A stretch of DNA of 64,000 nucleotides. Origin: Candidatus Scybalocola faecigallinarum (lineage in GTDB: Bacteria > Bacillota > Clostridia > Lachnospirales > Lachnospiraceae). Positions 58,112 through 64,000 of this stretch are shown piece by piece (position 1 is the first letter of the stretch; the number at the start of each line of letters is the position of its first letter). Made by a program: the position numbers and the translations under genes. The stretch is taken from NCBI GenBank assembly GCA_018711005.1, contig DVIT01000027.1, forward strand, positions 89,632 through 153,631. The letters are read 5' to 3'. The notes below the pieces were generated by a model. That model was not told where the DNA came from, made no database searches, and saw nothing but the letters and a program-made list of their open reading frames with translations.

Positions 58112-59401
58112 TTACCAATCCTCCATGGCCTCCAGCATTGTTTCGGCGAAAATTCCATAGCCTTTTCGGCAGTCATTTAAAAACACATGGGTCGTTACGC
58201 CCACCAGCTTCCCATCCTGTATAATAGGGCTGCCGCTCATGCCCTGGATAATGCCGTTGGTCTGTTCAAGCAGAGTCTCATCGGTGATCTCGATCACAAA
58301 GTCTTTATGATCCTCCTGGCTGTTGTAATCAATACTGTTAATGGAGATTTCGTAGTCCCGGATCGTTCCGTCCACACAGCAGCGGATATAAGCAGTCCCT
58401 ACATGAATGTCCTGTTTAAATCCCACTTCCAGCGCACGGCTTTCATCATACTGCCACATACTGCTTTGGATTTCTCCAAAGATCCCTACCGATGTGTTTT
58501 GGCGGATCGTCCCAAGACGGCTGCCCTGGCCATAATAGATCGTCCCCACCATTTCTCCGGGGATCCCGTTTTCACCTTTTATAATACTGCCGACAGAGGC
58601 CGGATAAAGGGAACCTCCTGACAGATCGATCAAAAGACTTGTATCAATATCCGTAATGCCGTGGCCCAGGGCGGCAAAACGCTGATTTTCATCCACAAAG
58701 CTTAAAGTCCCGATTCCCTGGGTGTCATCCCGGATCCATATGCCGGTTTTATACTGACCGCTGCTGGTCATGACAGGAATTACCTGCAGGTCGATCTGCT
58801 GCCCGTTGCGCAGCACTGTAAGCATTAACGGCGCGCCGCAGCATTCTTCCACCAGCTTTGTCATATCGGCAATACTTGAAACTTCTACGCCATCCACTTT
58901 CTGGATATAATCCCCGGACTTAATAATGCCCAGGGCCGGTTCACAGGTATTTCCATGAACATCGGTAATCTTTCCCGTGCCAAGGACCATAACGCCCCGG
59001 GTTTTTATATGAATCCCTACCGGCGCCCCCACAGGCATGACTTTGCTTGTTTCCACAGCTTCTACATTAATCTTTTTCAGGGTGATCCCTAAAAACTGGA
59101 GATTCACCTGATAGCTCCCGGACTGGTTCAGCTCTACGGAAAAAGGGGAGCTTAAGTCTAAAGTAATATCATTTTTGTCCAATGGCTTTTTGTCAATGGA
59201 GACAACGCTTACATCTTCCACATGGGTTTTTGCTACCAGGGGCAGCTCCAGATCAAAATCGGCACAGGCGCCTACCTGCATTTTCAGCTCATCAGGGAAT
59301 TTTCTGTCAAAAAGGTAATAACCGTAAGCGAAAATGCAGATAATATTTATAAAAAGAATGACCAGGAGCAGCCGGCGGTATTTTTTTCGATTCAAATTCA
59401 T
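58112..59401 (-). CDS. spoIVB: SpoIVB peptidase (sigma-K checkpoint signal protease)
   Basis: 429 residues, family S55. N-terminal membrane anchor, an adaptor part, a PDZ domain (about 145-225: GIIKSGDYIQKVDGVEVSSI) and the serine protease domain with FAALGHGITDID (histidine) and IQGMSGSPIIQDGKLVGVTTHV (serine). Made in the forespore, SpoIVB crosses to the intermembrane space and cuts SpoIVFA, leading to sigma-K activation. ATG at 59401 is chosen because AGGATGAG lies before it; 59410 is too close to the site. In most spore formers it runs the same way as recN and spo0A; here it is inverted. Confidence 0.96.
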   Translation of the reverse strand: MNLNRKKYRRLLLVILFINIICIFAYGYYLFDRKFPDELKMQVGACADFDLELPLVAKTHVEDVSVVSIDKKPLDKNDITLDLSSPFSVELNQSGSYQVNLQFLGITLKKINVEAVETSKVMPVGAPVGIHIKTRGVMVLGTGKITDVHGNTCEPALGIIKSGDYIQKVDGVEVSSIADMTKLVEECCGAPLMLTVLRNGQQIDLQVIPVMTSSGQYKTGIWIRDDTQGIGTLSFVDENQRFAALGHGITDIDTSLLIDLSGGSLYPASVGSIIKGENGIPGEMVGTIYYGQGSRLGTIRQNTSVGIFGEIQSSMWQYDESRALEVGFKQDIHVGTAYIRCCVDGTIRDYEISINSIDYNSQEDHKDFVIEITDETLLEQTNGIIQGMSGSPIIQDGKLVGVTTHVFLNDCRKGYGIFAETMLEAMEDW

Positions 59402-59434
59402 GGCTCTCATCCTTTCGTAACACTCATTCCCTCA

Positions 59435-59441
59435 TAGTATG
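59435..59441 (-). promoter_or_regulatory. Possible sigma-G -10 box of spoIVB
   Basis: CATACTA on the minus strand equals the sigma-G -10 consensus (CATWMTA), 33 bases before the start codon. The matching -35 is poor, so this is only suggestive; spoIVB is read by sigma-F/G in Bacillus. Confidence 0.4.
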
Positions 59442-59535
59442 TGCCTTACAAAAGAAAACAAACCAGAATTAATTTTCCAATCCTTTGGAGACACGTCTAA
59501 AAGTGCCTGTGGATAGTGAAATTAGTCATAGACTT

Positions 59536-59597
59536 GTAACCGTTTTGCTGACTGAACGGTTACATAGATTTCGACGCTGTGCGACACCAGCAAAACG
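59536..59597. promoter_or_regulatory. Inverted-repeat region upstream of spo0A
   Basis: GTAACCGTT (59536-59544) with AACGGTTAC (59555-59563), and CGTTTTGCTG (59541-59550) with CAGCAAAACG (59588-59597), an overlapping pair. Between them, ATTTCGAC and TGCGACA differ slightly from the 0A box TGTCGAA in each orientation. This part of the 330-base spoIVB-spo0A gap may hold autoregulatory sites. Weak sigma-H-like AGGTGTG...GAAT lies at about 59630. None is certain. Confidence 0.45.
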
Positions 59598-59668
59598 CTT
59601 CGTTTACAGTCTGCCGTCATCACTGACAAAGGTGTGTGACCGGTGACGAATCCTGCGACCATTGATTC

Positions 59669-59697
59669 TTGCGAAAAAAATTTGGTGAAAATATAAT
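59669..59697 (+). promoter_or_regulatory. Sigma-A promoter of spo0A
   Basis: TTGCGA (59669-59674), 17 bases, TATAAT (59692-59697), about 34 bases before the start codon. Confidence 0.8.
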
Positions 59698-59730
59698 ACT
59701 CATAACAACTGAAGGAGGATGGATTCCGTT

Positions 59731-60546
59731 ATGAGTAAAATTAATGTAGCAATCGTTGATGATAACGAGAGAATGGTTCATTTACTTGATAATATATTAA
59801 AAACCGACGAAAATATCCAGGTGGTGGGAGAAGCGTCGGACGGTATTTCCGCAGTGTCGGTGATCAAGGAAAAGGAGCCGGATATTGTCCTTTTAGATCT
59901 TATTATGCCTAAATTGGACGGTCTTGGCGTTATGCAGAAAATTAATAAAGATACAACGCTGAAAAAGCATCCTGCGTTTATTGTCGTCTCTGCCATTGGA
60001 AAGGAAAGTATCACAGAGGATGCGTTCAGCCAGGGAGCAGTATACTATATTATGAAACCTTTTGATAATGATGTTGTTATTGACAAGATTAAACAGGTGT
60101 CTCTGACAAAAAGCCAGAGAACAGCAGCAATCGGCAATGTGGGAGCGCCGGCTATGCCGCCCCAGGAGATGCCGCCCCACAATCTGGAAACCGATGTAAC
60201 TAATATTATCCATGAAATCGGTGTTCCTGCCCATATTAAAGGCTATCAGTATTTAAGGGACGCTATCATTATGTCTGTAGATAACCGGGAGGTGATCAAT
60301 TCCATAACAAAAGTGCTGTACCCGACCATTGCAAAAATGAATAAAACAACCCCAAGCCGGGTGGAACGGGCCATCCGCCACGCCATTGAGGTGGCATGGA
60401 GCCGCGGAAAAATGGATACGATTGATGACCTGTTTGGCTACACGATCAATACAGGAAAGGGAAAACCGACAAATTCTGAGTTTATTGCCCTGATTTCCGA
60501 TAAGATACGGCTGGACTATAAAAAAAGAAATCGTCAAAATACATAA
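59731..60546 (+). CDS. spo0A: Sporulation response regulator Spo0A
   Basis: 271 residues. Receiver domain with the acid pair D10/D11, phospho-acceptor D56 in [12 protein letters not shown] and the conserved K in YYIMKPFD; linker, then the effector domain with [19 protein letters not shown] and [22 protein letters not shown] (the DNA-recognition helix). Phosphorylated Spo0A starts sporulation. The ATG at 59731 is used because 59719 lies directly against AAGGAGG; the chosen start has about 12 bases spacing. The next gene is glgA, with its own promoter. Confidence 0.98.
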   Translation: MSKINVAIVDDNERMVHLLDNILKTDENIQVVGEASDGISAVSVIKEKEPDIVLLDLIMPKLDGLGVMQKINKDTTLKKHPAFIVVSAIGKESITEDAFSQGAVYYIMKPFDNDVVIDKIKQVSLTKSQRTAAIGNVGAPAMPPQEMPPHNLETDVTNIIHEIGVPAHIKGYQYLRDAIIMSVDNREVINSITKVLYPTIAKMNKTTPSRVERAIRHAIEVAWSRGKMDTIDDLFGYTINTGKGKPTNSEFIALISDKIRLDYKKRNRQNT

Positions 60547-60593
60547 AAAAAACTATAAAATTGAATAAATATCTTTTATTATGCATAAAAGCA

Positions 60594-60602
60594 TGGTATA
60601 AT
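60594..60602 (+). promoter_or_regulatory. Extended -10 promoter of glgA
   Basis: TGGTATAAT, a perfect extended -10, about 50 bases before glgA; the -35 region is poor. Confidence 0.65.
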
Positions 60603-60651
60603 ATTTGGGAAATCTACTATTATATTTTACAGGCTGGGAGGATTTGTAAAG

Positions 60652-62088
60652 ATGAAGAATATATTATTTGTATCATCTGAGGCAGTACCTTTTATAAAGA
60701 CAGGCGGCTTGGCAGACGTAGCCGGTTCCCTGCCTAAGGCATTTAACAAAGACGAATTTGATGTACGGGTGATCATTCCCAAATACCGCATTATACCGGA
60801 TCATTTTAAACAGCAGATGCAGTACTGCACCCATTTTTATATGGATCTGGGATGGCAAAACCAGTATGTAGGTATTTTGGAGATGCAGCTGGACGGCGTA
60901 ACCTTTTATTTTGTGGATAATGAACACTATTTTTCCGGAGATCAGGCTTATGAAAGCGGTCTTTGGGATTTGGAAAAGTTTGCGTTCTTTAGTAAAGCAG
61001 CGCTTTCCTGTCTCCCGGCAATTGGCTTCCATCCGGATATTATCCATTGTCATGACTGGCAGACCGGTCTGGTTCCTGTATATCTGAAAAATGTTTTTAA
61101 TAATAATGATTTTTATTGGAATATTAAGACGATTATGACGATCCATAATCTGAAATTCCAGGGTACATGGGATCCAAAGACGATTATGGGAATGACCGGA
61201 CTGCCGGCTTATCTCTTTACACCGGATAAATTGGAAGCATATAAAGATGCCAACTATTTAAAGGGCGGTATTGTTTATGCAGACTATGTAACCACAGTAA
61301 GTGATACCTATGCAGGAGAGATCCAGATGCCGTTTTACGGCGAGCGTCTTGACGGGCTTATGAGAGCAAGAAATAACTGTCTTATGGGCATTGTGAACGG
61401 TATTGATTATGATGAGTGGAATCCGGAGACGGATCCTATGATCCCATATCACTATAACGCGATTACTTTCCGCAAGGAGAAATATAAAAATAAATGTGCT
61501 TTTCAGGAGGAGCTTGGCCTGGAGGTAAATGCAGACAAGTTTATGATCGGCCTTGTTTCCCGTCTGACTGACCAGAAAGGCCTTGATCTTGTGGATTATG
61601 TTATGGATCAGATCTGTGCAGATGATGTTCAGTTTGTTGTTCTTGGTACAGGGGAAGCCAAGTATGAAAATATGTTCCGTTACTTTGCATGGAAGTATCC
61701 GGGCAGAGTGTCTGCAAATATTTTCTATTCCAATGAACGCAGCCATAAGATTTATGCAGCCTGTGATGCATTTTTAATGCCGTCCCTGTTTGAACCCTGC
61801 GGTCTCAGCCAGCTTATGAGCCTGCGTTACGGTACAGTGCCTATTGTACGTGAGACCGGCGGCCTTAAGGATACTGTAGAGCCTTATAATGAGTATGAGT
61901 CTACAGGTACAGGCTTCAGCTTTGCTAATTATAACGCTCATGAGATGTTAAACACCATCAACTATGCGAAACATGTTTTCTATAATAATAAGAGAGAGTG
62001 GCATAAGATCATTGACCGGGGCATGGCAAAAGACTTCTCCTGGGGCAGTTCGGCAAGACGGTATGAGGACCTTTACCGGATGCTGTAA
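60652..62088 (+). CDS. glgA: Glycogen synthase (ADP-glucose)
   Basis: 478 residues, GT5 family. KTGGLADVAGSLPKAF at residues 16-31 (ADP-glucose binding), HCHDWQTGLVPVYL and the C-terminal nucleotide-binding motifs LVSRLTDQKGLDLV and MPSLFEPCGLSQLMSLRYGTVPIVRETGGL. It extends alpha-1,4-glucan chains. No other glg genes are in the window, so it is a detached glycogen gene. Glycogen-like granules are common in spore-forming clostridia. ATG at 60652 with a GGGAGG site 13 bases upstream. Confidence 0.96.
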   Translation: MKNILFVSSEAVPFIKTGGLADVAGSLPKAFNKDEFDVRVIIPKYRIIPDHFKQQMQYCTHFYMDLGWQNQYVGILEMQLDGVTFYFVDNEHYFSGDQAYESGLWDLEKFAFFSKAALSCLPAIGFHPDIIHCHDWQTGLVPVYLKNVFNNNDFYWNIKTIMTIHNLKFQGTWDPKTIMGMTGLPAYLFTPDKLEAYKDANYLKGGIVYADYVTTVSDTYAGEIQMPFYGERLDGLMRARNNCLMGIVNGIDYDEWNPETDPMIPYHYNAITFRKEKYKNKCAFQEELGLEVNADKFMIGLVSRLTDQKGLDLVDYVMDQICADDVQFVVLGTGEAKYENMFRYFAWKYPGRVSANIFYSNERSHKIYAACDAFLMPSLFEPCGLSQLMSLRYGTVPIVRETGGLKDTVEPYNEYESTGTGFSFANYNAHEMLNTINYAKHVFYNNKREWHKIIDRGMAKDFSWGSSARRYEDLYRML

Positions 62089-62121
62089 AACAGATATGAA
62101 CGTATATCGGGTATAAAAATT

Positions 62122-62168
62122 GGGACAGTGAGAACGGAAATTTAATTCCGTCTTCACTGTCCCTTTTT
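62122..62168 (+). terminator. Intrinsic terminator after glgA
   Basis: Stem GGGACAGTGA...TCACTGTCCC extended by ACGGAA/TTCCGT, followed by TTTTT. Confidence 0.9.
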
Positions 62169-62236
62169 ATTCCCGGCGGGCCAAATTCTGCAATACATGC
62201 AGGATTATACATTAAAATTATAAATTAAACCGAAAA

Positions 62237-63334
62237 TTATACATTAAACCGGAACAGAACCACATCGCCGTCTTTGACAACATAGTCTTTGCCTTCCATG
62301 CGTACAAGGCCTTTTTCCTTTGCGACAGTGTAGCTTTGGCAGGCCATAAGGTCCTCGTAGCTGACAACCTCTGCCTTAATGAAGCCGCGCTCAAAGTCGG
62401 AGTGGATCTTTCCGGCAGCCTGAGGCGCCTTTGTGCCTTTTTTGATCGTCCAGGCACGGGTTTCTGTAGGGCCTGCGGTAAGATAGCTGATCAGGCCAAG
62501 GAGACTGTAGCTGGCCCGGATCAGTTTTTCAAGGCCGGATTCCTTAAGGCCAAGATCCTCCAGGAACATTTTCTTTTCGTCGTCATCCAGTTCTGCAATT
62601 TCCTGTTCGATCTGGGCGCAGATCACGAAAACCTCAGAGCCTTCCTTTGCGGCAAAATCACGGACTTCACTAACAAAAGAATTGGAAGCGCCGTCATCAG
62701 CCAGATCATCCTCGCATACATTGGCAGCGTAGATCACCGGCTTATAAGTGAGCAGGTTAAAGCTTTCCAGTAAAGCTTTTTCGTCATCGTCTGCCGGAAC
62801 AAATGAACGGGCGGACTCGCCATTTTCCAGATGATCGATGATCCGTTTTACAAGATCGGCTTCCTTTGCCTGGCTCTTGTCATTTTTTGCGGCTCTGGAA
62901 ACTTTAGAGTAGCGCCGTTCCATAACTTCCATATCGGCAAAGATCAGCTCAAGATTAATGGTTTCAATATCTCTGATGGGATTGATGGAACCATCCACAT
63001 GGATGATATTGGAATCCTCAAAGCACCGTACCACATGGACGATGGCATCCACTTCACGGATATTGCTTAAAAACTGGTTTCCAAGGCCTTCGCCTTTGGA
63101 CGCGCCTTTAACCAGGCCGGCAATATCTACGAACTCAATGGCAGCAGGAACGATCTTGGCAGAATCATAAAGCTTTGCCAGATCATCCAGCCGGTGGTCA
63201 GGTACAGTAACGATTCCCACATTGGGATCAATAGTACAGAACGGGTAATTGGCAGATTCTGCCCCTGCTTTAGTGAGAGAGTTAAAAAGGGTACTCTTTC
63301 CCACGTTTGGTAATCCAACGATTCCTAATTTCAT
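62237..63334 (-). CDS. ychF: Redox-regulated ATPase YchF (OLA1-like)
   Basis: 365 residues, full length. P-loop GLPNVGKST at residues 6-14, [35 protein letters not shown] and the C-terminal TGS domain ending [14 protein letters not shown]. The NVGK and NxxE-type changes give ATP preference over GTP. It binds ribosomes and is tied to stress responses. ATG at 63334 with AAAGGAGA upstream. Confidence 0.96.
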   Translation of the reverse strand: MKLGIVGLPNVGKSTLFNSLTKAGAESANYPFCTIDPNVGIVTVPDHRLDDLAKLYDSAKIVPAAIEFVDIAGLVKGASKGEGLGNQFLSNIREVDAIVHVVRCFEDSNIIHVDGSINPIRDIETINLELIFADMEVMERRYSKVSRAAKNDKSQAKEADLVKRIIDHLENGESARSFVPADDDEKALLESFNLLTYKPVIYAANVCEDDLADDGASNSFVSEVRDFAAKEGSEVFVICAQIEQEIAELDDDEKKMFLEDLGLKESGLEKLIRASYSLLGLISYLTAGPTETRAWTIKKGTKAPQAAGKIHSDFERGFIKAEVVSYEDLMACQSYTVAKEKGLVRMEGKDYVVKDGDVVLFRFNV

Positions 63335-63512
63335 ATATCTTCACATCTCCTTTGAATTATCCGTGTTCTTTAGCATGATCAAATGGTTTATTCTTTTTAT
63401 GTCTCGATCCGAACAGGACTGCTTTTAGCTGAAAACAGTCCAACGCAACTATAGAGTATAACACAAAGATTCTGCTTTTTCAATCGTAACCGATAATTCT
63501 TCCGGAATCCGT

Positions 63513-63558
63513 GTAACTATTCAGCCATGCATCCGGTCAGGCATGGCTGAATAGTTAC
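63513..63558. repeat. Perfect 18-bp family C palindrome
   Basis: GTAACTATTCAGCCATGC (63513-63530) and its exact complement (63541-63558) across a 10-base loop. Related, partly degenerate arms are at 36087-36117 and, more loosely, 17741-17766 and 59536-59563. Here it follows the Rpn-type gene on the minus strand and could act as its terminator, but no T run follows. The remaining gap before ychF shows no gene. Confidence 0.75.
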
Positions 63559-63580
63559 GAATCAGTATAACCGTTGGTAT

Positions 63581-64000
63581 TTATGATCTTTCGTCATTTG
63601 CTGCGTACACATAATTTTGCGCATCTTCTAAAGAAAGCTGGTATTTTTTCATAATGTTCTTAACAATCGTTGAATCGTCAATGCCGGATTCCCGCAAAAG
63701 CTCAACTGCTCCCTGAATGCCCCGTCCAAGACCCTGTTCAATGCCTTGTTCAATGCCCTGCTCAATACCCCGCTCAAGACCTTGCTCAAGACCTTGCTCA
63801 AGACCGTTACTCAAACCTCTTTTATAAACACCTTCACTTAAGTTGCACAATTCAGACACCTCGCTTTCCAATTCCATAGTCATGGCAATATGAAATTCTT
63901 CTTCCATGATCTTTTTCTTTTCGTGAACCCCTATTGTATCCGACAGGAGAACGCCCATAAGTCGGAGAATTGGATTTTCAGTATTATGGGGGTCCCCCAG
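63581..64000 (-). CDS. Rpn family nuclease/putative transposase, C-terminal part (5' truncated by window edge)
   Basis: The frame continues past the window edge; about 139 residues are visible. LRLMGVLLSDTIGVHEKKKIMEEEFHIAMTMELESEVSELCNLSEGV is typical of the region after the PD-(D/E)xK nuclease domain in Rpn/PDDEXK_2 proteins. A (G-[LI]-E-Q/R)n run (GLEQGLEQGLERGIEQGIEQG...) follows, encoded by 12-bp tandem repeats at about 63720-63805. Then a helical tail with VELLRESGIDDSTIVKNIMKKYQLSLEDA. Rpn proteins are DNA nucleases that promote recA-independent recombination. The nuclease motifs themselves are outside the window. Confidence 0.88.
   Translation of the reverse strand: MGDPHNTENPILRLMGVLLSDTIGVHEKKKIMEEEFHIAMTMELESEVSELCNLSEGVYKRGLSNGLEQGLEQGLERGIEQGIEQGIEQGLGRGIQGAVELLRESGIDDSTIVKNIMKKYQLSLEDAQNYVYAANDERS

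Noticed and set aside
63720..63805. Short tandem repeats that look like a CRISPR at first glance
   Set aside because: The unit is 12 bases with no spacers and remains in frame as GLEQ/GIEQ codons.

Overview
The window reads as a chromosomal core segment of an anaerobic, endospore-forming Firmicute of class Clostridia, most likely a Lachnospiraceae-type gut clostridium. The grounds are a complete spoIIIAA-AH operon, gpr, spoIIP, spoIVB and spo0A; the heat-shock order hrcA-grpE-dnaK-dnaJ-prmA-rsmE behind lepA-hemW; an ireB-ruvX-DUF1292-fur-rnj block; and a radical-SAM HemW next to LepA. The species cannot be named from sequence alone. I see no rRNA, tRNA, CRISPR array or intact insertion sequence.

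Layout. 0-6 kb: tail of a sensor histidine kinase, a GerMN lipoprotein, comEC, an unknown protein and holA, with rpsT convergent. 6-9 kb: gpr and spoIIP. 9-18 kb: lepA, hemW, a repeat-rich gap, then the CIRCE-controlled hrcA-grpE-dnaK, a second repeat-rich gap, and dnaJ. 18-30 kb: translation and RNA housekeeping (prmA, rsmE, a cysteine desulfurase with thiI, mtaB, ruvX, rnj, trmR, trhP), with a divergent HPr-like gene that lacks the PTS histidine. 30-34.5 kb: aroE with a GNAT gene, divergent from an aroD-aroK fusion across a candidate operator, then yqeG and an M19 dipeptidase. 34.5-39 kb is the most accessory-looking part: dispersed repeats, a PPOX-type gene fragment, an HTH-Fic protein with a partial copy of its own gene downstream, a DUF4143-type ATPase next to a perfect 26-bp palindrome, and a MATE pump. 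39-41.8 kb: efp, a phospholipase D-like protein and a PadR regulator.

41.8-54.3 kb is a long colinear run: spoIIIAA-AH, an Asp23-family gene behind a structured leader, nusB, xseA, xseB, ispA, dxs, tlyA, nadK. A Gfo/Idh/MocA oxidoreductase then separates nadK from argR-recN. spoIVB lies in the opposite orientation between recN and spo0A. glgA, ychF and the C-terminal part of an Rpn-type nuclease/transposase protein end the window.

Working together: the sporulation genes cover the phosphorelay output (Spo0A), engulfment (SpoIIP), the feeding-tube/secretion channel (SpoIIIAA-AH), the sigma-K checkpoint protease (SpoIVB) and germination (Gpr). The desulfurase-ThiI-MtaB-TrmR-TrhP set points to extensive tRNA modification. 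The AroE/AroD-AroK genes cover three successive shikimate steps. Several families of dispersed, hairpin-forming intergenic repeats (called A-D here) recur across the window. They are the least explained sequence in it. Two family A copies differ by paired compensatory changes.

Gene starts were chosen by ribosome-binding-site spacing where several were possible. Promoter calls come from reading consensus elements by eye.
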